DNA of 64,000 nt. It comes from Massilia sp. BJB1822. Lineage in GTDB: Bacteria > Pseudomonadota > Gammaproteobacteria > Burkholderiales > Burkholderiaceae_D. The notes below the pieces were generated by a model that saw only the letters and a list, made by a program, of their open reading frames with translations, was not told where the DNA came from and did not search any database. A program made the translations under genes and the position numbers. The DNA is taken from positions 1 to 64,000 of the forward strand of contig NZ_JABWEB010000025.1 in the NCBI RefSeq assembly GCF_013369485.1, written 5' to 3'. Each line of letters begins with the position of its first letter. Within the stretch, counting starts at the first letter, position 1. Positions 46,515 through 55,296 of this stretch are shown piece by piece.

Positions 46515-47336
46515 ATGCAGCAAGCGTCAACAATCTCCGTCATTATCACCACGTATAACCGGCCCGATGCGCTGACTGCCGTGGTGGAAGCGTGTTTCGC
46601 GCAGGACGACCGGAATTTCGAAATCATTATCGCTGATGACGGCTCCACGAACAACACGCGAGAGCTGGTCGCGGCCCTGAAAGCACGCTCTCCCGTGCCT
46701 TTGACCCATGTCTGGCAGCCCGATGAAGGCTTCCGCGCGGCGCGCGTGCGCAATCTGGGCACCTTGGCCGCGCGCGGCGACTATATCGTGTTTTTGGATG
46801 GCGACTGCATTCCGCCGCGGCACTTCGTGGCCCAGCACCGCAAGCTGGCCGAACCGGGCTACCTGGTGTCCGGCAGCCGCGTGCTGCTGAGCCAGGATTA
46901 CACGGCCCAGCTGCTGGCCGAGCATCTCGACCTGCCGCGCCTGGGTGTCTGGGGCCGTCTGCGTCTGCGCCTGGCCGGCCACAGCAACAAATTCCTGCAA
47001 ACGGCGATTACCTGGCCCGATCTCGGGCGGCGCCGCAAGCGCTTCAGCTGGCGCCGCATCAAAAGCTGCAATCTGGCCGTCTGGCGCGGCGACCTCGACC
47101 TGGTGAACGGCTTCGACGAAAGCTTCCTCGGCTGGGGCCATGAAGACTCCGACCTCGTGGTACGCCTGTTCAACGCCGGCGTGCTGCGCAAGGATGGCGC
47201 CTGCGCCACCGAAGTCTTCCACCTCTGGCACAAGGAAAACCAGCGCGACCAAGAAAGCAGCAACCGCGCCGTCGTCCTGCAGCGCGCCGCCGACCACACC
47301 ACCCAAGCCACCGTCGGCCTGCGCGACATGGCCTGA
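46515..47336 (+). CDS. Family 2 glycosyltransferase
   Basis: A 273-residue GT-A enzyme: ISVIITTYNRPDALTAVVEAC, then the acidic IIIADDGSTNNTREL and the metal motif VFLDGDCIPP (DGD), and a C-terminal Glyco_transf_7C-type region (KSCNLAVWRGDLDLVNGFDESFLGWGHEDSDLVVRLFNAG). The ATG at 46515 is preferred; a TTG at 46482 would add 11 residues. Placed next to waaL and waaF, it probably adds a sugar to LPS core or O-antigen. The donor is unknown. Confidence 0.88.
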   Translation: MQQASTISVIITTYNRPDALTAVVEACFAQDDRNFEIIIADDGSTNNTRELVAALKARSPVPLTHVWQPDEGFRAARVRNLGTLAARGDYIVFLDGDCIPPRHFVAQHRKLAEPGYLVSGSRVLLSQDYTAQLLAEHLDLPRLGVWGRLRLRLAGHSNKFLQTAITWPDLGRRRKRFSWRRIKSCNLAVWRGDLDLVNGFDESFLGWGHEDSDLVVRLFNAGVLRKDGACATEVFHLWHKENQRDQESSNRAVVLQRAADHTTQATVGLRDMA

Positions 47337-47347
47337 TACGGCGCGGT

Positions 47348-47983
47348 TCAGTCGCCGGTGAGCAGGGAGAGGCGGACCAGGTCGGCGACGTTGTCGACGC
47401 CGAGCTTGCTCATCAGGCGGCCTTTGTGCACTTCGACGGTGCGCACGCTGATGCCGAGCTGGGGGGCGATTTCGCGGTTGTGGTGGCCACCCACGACCAG
47501 GCGCATGACTTCGCGTTCGCGCGGGGTCAGCTCGTTCAGGCGCTCGCGGCTGGCGGCGCTGTGCAGCTGGGCGCTGCGGTGCCGGCTTTCGTGGGCGAAC
47601 GCTTCTTCGATGGCGGGCATCAGTTTGGCGGCGTCGCACGGATCGTCGATGAAGTCGAGCGCGCCGGCGCGGAAGGCGGCGCGCGCCATGCCGACGTCGC
47701 CGCCGCAGGCGACCAGCACCATCGGAATCTGGCAACCGAGTTCGACCAGGCGGCGCTGCAGGGCCAGGCCGTCCAGCTCGGCCATATGCACGTCAATCAG
47801 CAGGCAGCCGCTCCAGTCCGGCCGCCACGCTTGCAGGAAGGCGGCGCCGCTGGCGAAGACGGCAATGCGGTAGCCGGCCGCGCCCAGCAACAATCCCAGC
47901 GCGTCGCGCACCGCGGGGTCATCGTCAACAATAAAAACTGTCAAGTTGGTGGACAAATTTGCACTCCCGGCTCTCCCAGCCAT
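47348..47983 (-). CDS. LuxR/FixJ-type response regulator with degenerate receiver
   Basis: A 211-residue two-domain regulator. The receiver keeps the acidic cluster DDD (20-22) and the phospho-acceptor in LLIDVHM (D64). The switch Thr/Ser position is Ala92 (LVACGG instead of the usual ITG), and the conserved Lys before Pro is Asp114 (FIDDP instead of FIEKP). The C-terminal LuxR helix-turn-helix is intact (LTPREREVMRLVVGGHHNREIAPQLGISVRTVEVHKGRLMSKLG, given here as the domain consensus span). No histidine kinase gene is nearby. It may act without phosphorylation. It is divergent from the VirK-like gene. Confidence 0.88.
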   Translation of the reverse strand: MAGRAGSANLSTNLTVFIVDDDPAVRDALGLLLGAAGYRIAVFASGAAFLQAWRPDWSGCLLIDVHMAELDGLALQRRLVELGCQIPMVLVACGGDVGMARAAFRAGALDFIDDPCDAAKLMPAIEEAFAHESRHRSAQLHSAASRERLNELTPREREVMRLVVGGHHNREIAPQLGISVRTVEVHKGRLMSKLGVDNVADLVRLSLLTGD

Positions 47984-48215
47984 GCCACTACGTGTTTTAC
48001 TTATTCGCTCCAGGAAAACGCTTGAGGGCGTCCTCCCATCCTTGTCCTGTCCAGAACATTTTTATAGTCAAAACCCGTAAGGATTTTTTCTAATTGCCAA
48101 CTTTCATTCCTGCGGATAACATCACGCGCATTGTAACGTAATGTATCGGCTTGTGGCTATCATGTAACGACACCCCTGAGCCGCGCAACCGGATGAGCCG
48201 GATTGGAAGTAGCCC

Positions 48216-49133
48216 ATGTCGTCGATTACCCTGCAAACCTGCCTCACCGGCGCCCCCCTGAATTTGAACTATGTGCGCGATGCGCTCAAGCTGCGCCTGC
48301 GCGCCTGGCGCAACCGCCAGCCCACTGCCGAGTGGCTGGCCATGCTCAACTCGCATCCCGCCCTGCGCGAGCTGGCCCTGGCCCACCCGCGCCTGATCCT
48401 GAAGATTTACCGCCCCTATCTGAGTCACCACCTCGATTGCGCCCAGCGCGCCAGCCTGCTGGCCGGCCATTACCGCTTCATGCTGGAACAGGGTTGGGGC
48501 AGCCTGGCGCTGCAAGCCTCGCGCGGCGCGGTGCCGCTGGTGCCGTTTGCCGGCAAGTCCGGCGCGCCCTATGCGATCGAGCTGCAGACCGTGTGGCCGA
48601 TGGAGCGTGAAGGCGAACTGGTGCTGCAGTTGCGCGCCGGCCAGGATCTGGTGTATTCGGTGGCCTTCAGCTTCTTCGCCTCGCAGGGAAAAATGGCGGT
48701 GGGCATCGGCTGCATCCAGGGGCCGCAAAGCGAGCGCGGCCTGGAACTGAACCGCGAAGCGACGCGCGAGCTGCACGGCCTGCGTCCGAAGAGCCTGATG
48801 GTGCGCCTGGTGCGCCAGCTCGGCTATCTCTACGGCTGCCAGGAAATGGTCTTGGTGAGCAATGCCAACCGCGCCGTGCGCCATTCCATGAACAAGGGGC
48901 TGGTGCTGGCCGATTACGATGGCCTGTGGCAAGAAATGGAAGCGCGCCCGCGCACCGACGGCAATTTCGCCCTCGACTGCATCGCCCTGCCCGCCCCCAA
49001 TATGGAAGAAATTCCATCGAAGAAACGTTCCGAAGCGCGCAAGCGCCATGAACTGCAGGAAGAAATGTTCGCCGCCCTCGGCGCCGCGCTGCAAGCGGCA
49101 AGCAATGCGCCCAAGCCGGCGCGAGCGGAGTAA
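48216..49133 (+). CDS. VirK/YbjX family protein (DUF535)
   Basis: A 305-residue protein of the VirK/YbjX family: LRAWRNRQPTAEWLAMLNSHPALRELALAHPRLILKIYRPYL, then SVAFSFFASQGKMAVGIGCIQGP, GLRPKSLMVRLVRQLG and VSNANRAVRHSMNKGLVLADYDGLWQEM. In enterobacteria members are linked to virulence and to resistance to host peptides, possibly through LPS. It has no signal peptide. The 230-base gap before it carries two direct copies of TGTAACG. Neighbouring LPS genes are consistent with an envelope role, but the biochemical function is not known. Confidence 0.85.
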   Translation: MSSITLQTCLTGAPLNLNYVRDALKLRLRAWRNRQPTAEWLAMLNSHPALRELALAHPRLILKIYRPYLSHHLDCAQRASLLAGHYRFMLEQGWGSLALQASRGAVPLVPFAGKSGAPYAIELQTVWPMEREGELVLQLRAGQDLVYSVAFSFFASQGKMAVGIGCIQGPQSERGLELNREATRELHGLRPKSLMVRLVRQLGYLYGCQEMVLVSNANRAVRHSMNKGLVLADYDGLWQEMEARPRTDGNFALDCIALPAPNMEEIPSKKRSEARKRHELQEEMFAALGAALQAASNAPKPARAE

Positions 49134-49208
49134 AATTTAGGCGGCGCCTCCGCCAGGGGGCCGCTTTGTCAGAGTTCTGCCGATCAATCCATTCTGGGAG
49201 GAAACGCA

Positions 49209-49442
49209 ATGCGTCTGGACATTTACCGCCGTCACGAACACAACGGCCACTTCTCGTATCTCGCCGTACCCGAAGGCAAACCCATCCCCCAGGAAGCAAT
49301 CAATACCGATTGGCAGCCCGAAACCCGGGCGCTGGAAGTCGACGACAGCGCAGCCACCCTGCCCCAATTCCATATCGAACAGCTGGTCCAGCAGATTGGC
49401 CTGAAAGGCTATGCGATCACCGGCCTGAAAGATATGGGCTGA
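49209..49442 (+). CDS. Small conserved protein of unknown function (DUF6139-like)
   Basis: A 77-residue protein with an excellent ribosome site (GGGAGGAAACGCA before ATG). The sequence MRLDIYRRHEHNGHFSYLAV, then EGKPIPQEAINTDWQPETRALEVD and FHIEQLVQQIGLKGYAITGL, has no signal or membrane segment. It resembles small Burkholderiales proteins grouped as DUF6139, from memory only. Its last 34 bases overlap the end of the convergent GT9 gene. Confidence 0.75.
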   Translation: MRLDIYRRHEHNGHFSYLAVPEGKPIPQEAINTDWQPETRALEVDDSAATLPQFHIEQLVQQIGLKGYAITGLKDMG

Positions 49443-50380
49443 GCGCCCTCGGCCGCAGGCGCGCGCAGCTGGCGCGCCTGCGCCAGCACCTCGTCCACCG
49501 AGAAGCGGGCGATATCATGCGGGCTGTCCGACAGCACGATGGCGCTGTGGCATGAGCGCGGCCCCCACTGCACCGGCTTGACCTGGTTGTTCTGGTAAAT
49601 GCCGATCACCGGCGTGTCGAAGGCCGAGGCCAGGTGGATCAGGGCGGTATCCGGACTGATCAGCAGATGGGCGCGGCTGCACAGATCGAACAGACGGCCC
49701 AGATGGCCGTCGCAGTTGACGGCGCAACCATCCACCCCGGACTCGGTCAGCACGGCGCGCGCCGCCGCTTCGCTGCCATTGGTGCAGACCAGCACCAACT
49801 GGGCTTGCGGCGCCTGGGCGCGCAAGCCTTGCAGCATGGCCGCCGCCGCCGGCGCCGGCACATTGCGCTCGGCATCGGCGGCAAACAGGTTCAGCACGAT
49901 CAGCTCGCAGCCCGCGGCGAGCTGGCGGTCGAGTTCGGGACAGGGTTCCACCGGCGCCAGATCGTAGCGCAGCTCGGCCACTTCCTGGCCGGTGATGGCG
50001 CGCACCGCGCTGCGGCTGGTTTCGATCTGGTGCTGCAAGCCATCTTCGTAAAAGCCGCGCAGGTCGATCACCTTGCCCGGTTGCGCCAGCCATAGCAGCG
50101 CCTTGTTCTTTTCGCTGCGCATGCGGCGCCAGGTCACGATATAGTCAAAGCGTTCGCGCCGCATGGCCAGACCGGTGCGCCAGATGGCGCCCCAGGAACG
50201 CAGCGCCAGCGGCCAGCGCTTGGCGATGCGTCCGTCCAGGGTCCAGAAGGCGTCGGTCACGCCGGCCACCGTGGCGTGGATTTCGCAGTCCGGATGGTGG
50301 CTCAGCAAGCCGTTCACAAAAGCGGTGTTGACCACCGCGTCCCCCAGCTTACCGTCGTGCGAAAAGAACAGGACTTTCAT
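49409..50380 (-). CDS. GT9 family glycosyltransferase (heptosyltransferase-like)
   Basis: A 323-residue protein with the GT9 fold: MKVLFFSHDGKLGDAVVNTAFVNGLLSHHPDCEI at the N terminus and the donor-binding LLISPDTALIHLASAFDTPVIGIY in the second domain. It is closer to WaaQ/heptosyltransferase III-like proteins than to WaaF, but the exact acceptor cannot be assigned. It starts 3 bases after the dnaE stop on the same strand, so the two genes probably share a transcript. Its 3' end overlaps the small plus-strand gene at 49209-49442. Confidence 0.85.
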   Translation of the reverse strand: MKVLFFSHDGKLGDAVVNTAFVNGLLSHHPDCEIHATVAGVTDAFWTLDGRIAKRWPLALRSWGAIWRTGLAMRRERFDYIVTWRRMRSEKNKALLWLAQPGKVIDLRGFYEDGLQHQIETSRSAVRAITGQEVAELRYDLAPVEPCPELDRQLAAGCELIVLNLFAADAERNVPAPAAAAMLQGLRAQAPQAQLVLVCTNGSEAAARAVLTESGVDGCAVNCDGHLGRLFDLCSRAHLLISPDTALIHLASAFDTPVIGIYQNNQVKPVQWGPRSCHSAIVLSDSPHDIARFSVDEVLAQARQLRAPAAEGAQPISFRPVIA

Positions 50381-50383
50381 GGC

Positions 50384-53300
50384 TTAGTACTCGATGGCCA
50401 CGTCGGAGGCGCCGAGCTGCTGCTGCAGCGCCAGATTCAGTTCGTCGGACGGCGCCACGCGCCATTCCTCGCCCAGCTGCAGCACGCAGCTCACGCCCTG
50501 CGGCTGGATGCGCGCCGCCACCGGCAGGCCGGCGGCATTGCGGTGCGGCGCCAGCACTTCGGCGATCTTCTTGCTGTCCAGGGTGGCCGGCAGGGCCATG
50601 CCCAGCTGGCGGCCGTACTGCACGCGCGCCGTCACGATGTCGAACACCTTCTCGGCCGAGATGCGCAAGCCGCCCGAGAAGCGGTCTTCCGACACCTTGC
50701 CCACCACGGCCAGGAATTCGTCTTCCTTGAACATGCGCTTGTTCGGCTCGAACACCTCGTTGTAGACGGTGACTTCGACCACGGCGCTCTTGTCGTCCAG
50801 CGTGACGATGAGCAGCTTGCCGCGCTGGGTCATCTGGGGACGGATGCCGGTGATCACGCCGCACAGCATGCGCGGCTCGCGCGACGGCTCCAGTTCCGAC
50901 AGTTTGGTGCGCGCAAAGCGGCGCGCCTCGCCGGCGAAGGAATCGAACATATGGCCCGACAGGTAGAAGCCCAGCGCCAGCTTCTCTTCGGCCAGCTTCT
51001 GGCGATCGCTCCAGGGCTGGGCCTTGACGTATTCGGGCGGGGCCACCAGGTCGCTGTCCTCGCCGCCGAACAGGCTGACCTGGTTGGCGGCCTTCGCGTC
51101 CTGGTCGGCGCATTCCATGGCGAAGCTGACCGAGGCAAACAGCACGGCGCGGTCGACACCGAAGCTGTCGAAGGCGCCGCTGCGGATCAGGGCTTCGATG
51201 GTGCGGCGGTTGATCTGCTTCTTGTCGACCCGCTTGCAGAAGTCAAACAGGCTGGTGAACGGGCCGCCCGACTCGCGCGCGGCAATCACCGCCTCGATGG
51301 CGTTCTGGCCCGAGCCTTTGACGGCGCCCAGGCCGTAGCGGATCTGCGTCACCTTCTTGCCCGTGACCGAAGGCGGCGGGCCGTCGGGACGGAAGCGGTA
51401 GTCGGACAGATTGATATCGGGCGGCAGCATGGTCAGGCCGCACACCTCGATCGAATCCTCGACCAGGATCTTCACCTTGTCGGTGTCGTCCATGGCCAGC
51501 GACATATTGGCTGCCATGAAGGCGGCGGTATGGTGCTGCTTCAGGTAGGCCGTGTGATAGGACAGCAGCGCGTAGGCGGCGGCGTGCGATTTATTGAAGC
51601 CGTAGCCCGCGAACTTCTCCATCAGGTCGAAGATCTCGTCGGCCTTTTCCGTGGTCAGGCCGCCCTTGGCCGCGCCCTCGCGGAAGATCAGGCGGTGCTC
51701 GGCCATTTCCTCGGCCTTCTTCTTGCCCATCGCGCGGCGCAGCATGTCGGCGCCGCCCAGCGAGTAGCCGCCGATGATCTGCGCCATCTGCATCACCTGC
51801 TCCTGATACACCATGATGCCGTAGGTTTCGGACAGGATGCCTTCGGTGCGCGGATCGGGATAGTCGAATTTCTCGCCGTGCTTGCGCTTGCAGAAGTCGG
51901 GAATCAGGTCCATCGGGCCGGGACGGTACAAAGCCACCAGCGCGATAATGTCCTCGAAGCGGTCGGGCCGCGCATCTTTCAGCATGCCCTGCATGCCGCG
52001 CGACTCCAGCTGGAAGACGGCGACCGTTTTGGCCTTGGTCAGCAGATCGTAGGAAGCGCGGTCGGTCAGCGCCACCTTGGCCAGGTCGAAATCAGCCATG
52101 GCCGGATCGAGATCGCGGATATAGCCCACTGCGCGGTCGAGGATGGTCAGCGTGGTCAAGCCCAGGAAGTCGAACTTCACCAGGCCGACGGCCTCCACAT
52201 CATCCTTATCGTATTGCGACACCACGCCGCCGTCGCCGCCCTGGGTGTACAGCGGGCAGAAGTCGGTCAGCTTGCCGGGGGCGATCAGCACGCCGCCGGC
52301 GTGCATGCCGATATTGCGGGTGATGCCTTCCACCTGCTGCGCCAGGTCGAGTAGCTGGCGCACTTCTTCCTCGCCCTCCAGGCGCTCTTTCAGCATCGGC
52401 TCTTCCTCGATCGCCTCGGCGATCGTCACCGGCTTGCCCGGCTTGAAGGGGATCAGCTTGGAGACGCCGTCGCAGAAGGTGTAGCCGAAGTCCAGCACGC
52501 GGCCCACGTCGCGGATCGCGCCTTTCGCCGCCATGGTGCCGAAGGTGGCAATCTGCGACACCGCCTCCTTGCCGTACAAGTCCTTGACGTGCTGGATGAC
52601 GCGGTCGCGCCCTTCCTGGCAGAAGTCGATATCGAAGTCGGGCATGGAGACCCGCTCTGGATTCAGGAAGCGCTCGAACAGCAGATTGTATTGCAGCGGA
52701 TCGAGGTCGGTGATCAAGAGACAATACGCCACCAGCGAACCAGCGCCCGAACCCCGGCCCGGCCCCACCGGCACGCCATTTTCCTTGGCCCACTGGATAA
52801 ACTCGGCCACGATCAGGAAGTAGCCCGGGAACTTCATCTTGCAGATGGTATCGGTCTCGAACTTCAGGCGCTCCTCGTAGCGCGGGCGCTTGGCTTCGCG
52901 CACCACCGGATCGGGGAACAGATGCTCCAGGCGTTTTTCCAGGCCAGCCTTCGATTCCGACACCAGGAACTCGTCGATGGTCACGCCCGGCGGCGTCGGG
53001 AAGTTCGGCAGCTGCGGTTTGCCCAGCGTGAGCGTGAGGTTGCAGCGCTTGGCGATTTCCACCGAGTTTTGCAGGGCGCCCGGCAAGTCGGCGAACAGCT
53101 CGCGCATCTCGGCCTGGGACAGGAAGCGCATCTGCTCATTGAAGCGCTTGACGCGCTTGGCGTTGGCCATCATCTCGCCCTCGGCGATGCAGATGCGGGC
53201 TTCGTGGGCGATGAATTCTTCTTCGGACAGGAACTGCACCGGATGGGTGGCCACCACCGGCAAGCCCAGTTTCGAGGCCAGCGCCACCGAATGGCGCACC

Positions 53301-53938
53301 TGGGCTTCCTGGTTGGGCTGGCCGGCGCGCTGGATCTCGACATAGAAATGGCCGGGGAAGATGGCGGCCCACTTCTGCGCCTGGCGCTCGGCCAGCTCCA
53401 GATTGCCGTTGTCGATAGCCATGCCGATATCGCCGAACTGGGCGCCGGACAGGGCGATCAGGCCGCCCGCCCCGCTCTCGCCGGGCAGCAGCTCATAGCT
53501 ATTGGTGGCCAGCGCCTGCAGCCATTCCAGGCGGATTTCGGCGCGGCCCTTGTACTGGTTGGTCAGCCAGGCGGTCGACAGCAGCTCGCATAGCTGCAGA
53601 TAACCCATGCGGTTTTTCGCCAGCAGCAGCAGGCGCGAAGGCTTGTCGCGGTTATCGTCATTGGTGATCCAGGCATCCACGCCCACCACCGGCTTGATGC
53701 CCTTGCCGCGCGCCGCCTTGTAGAAGCGCACCATGCAGAACAGATTGGCCAGGTCGGTCACGGCCAGCGCCGCCTGCTTGTCCTTGACGGCCGACTTGAC
53801 CAGGTCGTCGATGCGCACCAGGCCGTCAACAATCGAATATTCGGAGTGCACCCGCAGATGGACGAAATCCGGGCCGGCCGGCGCCGCCGCATCCACCACG
53901 GCCGCGCCGCTTGCTTGTTCGATTGTTGCTATATTCAT
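50384..53938 (-). CDS. dnaE: DNA polymerase III alpha subunit
   Basis: An 1184-residue replicative polymerase, slightly longer than E. coli DnaE (1160). Domains in order are PHP (FVHLRVHSEYSIVDGLVRIDDLVKSAV, residues about 25-95), the polymerase palm with catalytic aspartates in SMPDFDIDFCQEGRDRVIQHV and VKFDFLGLTTLTIL, fingers, and a tandem HhH region. The clamp-binding motif QVSLF lies near residue 953, an OB fold follows (LCGVITGIRPQMTQRGKLLIVTLDD), and then a C-terminal tau-binding region. It is the dnaE1 type, without error-prone ImuC features. A GT9 gene follows directly. Confidence 0.97.
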   Translation of the reverse strand: MNIATIEQASGAAVVDAAAPAGPDFVHLRVHSEYSIVDGLVRIDDLVKSAVKDKQAALAVTDLANLFCMVRFYKAARGKGIKPVVGVDAWITNDDNRDKPSRLLLLAKNRMGYLQLCELLSTAWLTNQYKGRAEIRLEWLQALATNSYELLPGESGAGGLIALSGAQFGDIGMAIDNGNLELAERQAQKWAAIFPGHFYVEIQRAGQPNQEAQVRHSVALASKLGLPVVATHPVQFLSEEEFIAHEARICIAEGEMMANAKRVKRFNEQMRFLSQAEMRELFADLPGALQNSVEIAKRCNLTLTLGKPQLPNFPTPPGVTIDEFLVSESKAGLEKRLEHLFPDPVVREAKRPRYEERLKFETDTICKMKFPGYFLIVAEFIQWAKENGVPVGPGRGSGAGSLVAYCLLITDLDPLQYNLLFERFLNPERVSMPDFDIDFCQEGRDRVIQHVKDLYGKEAVSQIATFGTMAAKGAIRDVGRVLDFGYTFCDGVSKLIPFKPGKPVTIAEAIEEEPMLKERLEGEEEVRQLLDLAQQVEGITRNIGMHAGGVLIAPGKLTDFCPLYTQGGDGGVVSQYDKDDVEAVGLVKFDFLGLTTLTILDRAVGYIRDLDPAMADFDLAKVALTDRASYDLLTKAKTVAVFQLESRGMQGMLKDARPDRFEDIIALVALYRPGPMDLIPDFCKRKHGEKFDYPDPRTEGILSETYGIMVYQEQVMQMAQIIGGYSLGGADMLRRAMGKKKAEEMAEHRLIFREGAAKGGLTTEKADEIFDLMEKFAGYGFNKSHAAAYALLSYHTAYLKQHHTAAFMAANMSLAMDDTDKVKILVEDSIEVCGLTMLPPDINLSDYRFRPDGPPPSVTGKKVTQIRYGLGAVKGSGQNAIEAVIAARESGGPFTSLFDFCKRVDKKQINRRTIEALIRSGAFDSFGVDRAVLFASVSFAMECADQDAKAANQVSLFGGEDSDLVAPPEYVKAQPWSDRQKLAEEKLALGFYLSGHMFDSFAGEARRFARTKLSELEPSREPRMLCGVITGIRPQMTQRGKLLIVTLDDKSAVVEVTVYNEVFEPNKRMFKEDEFLAVVGKVSEDRFSGGLRISAEKVFDIVTARVQYGRQLGMALPATLDSKKIAEVLAPHRNAAGLPVAARIQPQGVSCVLQLGEEWRVAPSDELNLALQQQLGASDVAIEY

Positions 53939-54119
53939 AAATACTGCCAGTCAAGACTCAGGAAGCCAACATTGTAACGCCTGACCGGGGCGGCTTCTAC
54001 ACCAATACCCGGCCGAAGAGGCTTGCCATGGCAATTGCCGCTTTTTTGGGCGATTGATACAAACTTGCATAGCGATAAGGCTTATAATGTCGCCTATCCC
54101 GCTTTTACCGATATTCACC

Positions 54120-55007
54120 ATGCAAGCAACTGTTTCGAACGCGCCCGCAGCGGCTGGCGCGGCCACGGCCGTTTACGTCAACATCGCGGCGTATAAATTT
54201 ATCTCCCTCGACGATCTGGAAGCGCTGCGCCCGCAGTACCAGGACATCGTGACCCGCCTGGGCTTGAAAGGCACCATTCTGCTGACGCCGGAAGGCATCA
54301 ATATGTTCCTGTCCGGCACCCGCGCCGATATCGACGAGTACCTGGCCTGGGTGCGCAGCGATGCGCGTCTGGCCGACCTGGAATGGAAAGAAAGCCTGTC
54401 GGCCGAGCAGTCGCACAAGCGCATGCTGGTCAAGATCAAGAGCGAAATCATCACCATGCGCATGCCGCTGATCAAACCCGAAGACGGCCGCGCACCCTTC
54501 GTCGAAGCGCACACGCTCAAGCGCTGGCTGGACCAGGGCCATGACGACAACGGCAAGCCGGTGGTCATGGTCGATACCCGCAACGATTTCGAAGTCGACG
54601 TCGGCACCTTCGACAACACGGTCGACTACCGCATCAAGAAATTCACCGAATTCCCCGAAGTGATCGAAGAACACAAAGCCGACTTCGACGGCAAGACCGT
54701 AGTCACCTTCTGCACCGGCGGCATCCGCTGCGAGAAAGCGGCCATCCATATGCAGAACATCGGCTACGACAATGTCTACCAGTTGGAAGGCGGCATCCTG
54801 AAATACTTCGAGGAAGTGGGCGGCGCCCACTACACCGGCGACTGCTTCGTGTTCGACTACCGCACCGCGCTCAACCCGAAGCTGGAACCGACCGAAACCG
54901 TGCAATGCTTCGCCTGCCGCGCCGTCGTCACGCCGCGCCAGCAGCTGGCGCCGGAATACGTGCTGGGCGTGTCCTGCCCACACTGCCACGGCAAGCCAGC
55001 CGGCTAA
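54120..55007 (+). CDS. trhO: tRNA uridine(34) hydroxylase, rhodanese family (TrhO/YceA)
   Basis: A 295-residue enzyme of the UPF0176 family that makes 5-hydroxyuridine at tRNA position 34. The N-terminal ferredoxin-like part has [31 protein letters not shown]. The rhodanese domain has [20 protein letters not shown] and the catalytic loop [12 protein letters not shown]. The C terminus holds a possible zinc site (QCFACRAVV ... VSCPHCHG). ATG 54120 is chosen on family length; in-frame starts exist at 54054 and 54087. A TATAAT at 54083-54088 may be the -10. A strong terminator follows. Confidence 0.93.
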   Translation: MQATVSNAPAAAGAATAVYVNIAAYKFISLDDLEALRPQYQDIVTRLGLKGTILLTPEGINMFLSGTRADIDEYLAWVRSDARLADLEWKESLSAEQSHKRMLVKIKSEIITMRMPLIKPEDGRAPFVEAHTLKRWLDQGHDDNGKPVVMVDTRNDFEVDVGTFDNTVDYRIKKFTEFPEVIEEHKADFDGKTVVTFCTGGIRCEKAAIHMQNIGYDNVYQLEGGILKYFEEVGGAHYTGDCFVFDYRTALNPKLEPTETVQCFACRAVVTPRQQLAPEYVLGVSCPHCHGKPAG

Positions 55008-55026
55008 AAACAGCGCGCCCAATGAG

Positions 55027-55067
55027 AATGGCCCCGCATCCAGACGCTGGATGCGGGGCCATTTTTT
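55027..55067 (+). terminator. Rho-independent terminator of trhO
   Basis: A perfect 17-base stem (55027-55043 with 55047-55063) closes on a 3-base loop ACG and is followed by a run of T. Because the first arm begins with AA it also resembles a terminator on the minus strand, so it may end the type I secretion operon from the other side, whose last stop is at 55083. Confidence 0.93.
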
Positions 55068-55082
55068 TGTCGCCAGCGCGAC

Positions 55083-55286
55083 TTACTGCCGCGTGCGCGG
55101 CACCAGCTGCTGCAAGGCGTTCTGATAGGCCATGCGGGCCGTGGTGAACACGGCCAGCTTGGCATTCAGATCGGCGATCTGGGCCTCCACATACTGCAAG
55201 CTGGAGGCCTGAGCTTGCGCCTCCTCGCTCAGTTCGCTAAAGCGGTAGCTGACGCCATCGACCGTGACTTCGACTTCCTCGTCCAT
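55083..55286 (-). CDS. Small DUF6447-like protein of the type I secretion operon
   Basis: A 67-residue acidic protein: MDEEVEVTVDGVSYRFSELS, then EEAQAQASSLQYVEAQIADL and LAVFTTARMAYQNALQQLVP. A short beta segment followed by a single amphipathic helix resembles small proteins grouped as DUF6447, from memory. The longer frame (start 55331) overlaps the TolC gene; ATG 55286 lies 11 bases beyond the TolC stop and fits the family. Its place at the end of an exporter operon suggests a helper for secretion or a small secretion-linked regulator, but this is inference. Confidence 0.7.
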   Translation of the reverse strand: MDEEVEVTVDGVSYRFSELSEEAQAQASSLQYVEAQIADLNAKLAVFTTARMAYQNALQQLVPRTRQ

Positions 55287-55296
55287 AACGCAGCCG

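Noticed and set aside
54054-54088. TTGATA and TATAAT as a full sigma-70 promoter of trhO
   Set aside because: TATAAT at 54083-54088 is good, but TTGATA lies 23 bases upstream, too far for a normal spacer; only the -10 is mentioned in the gene entry.
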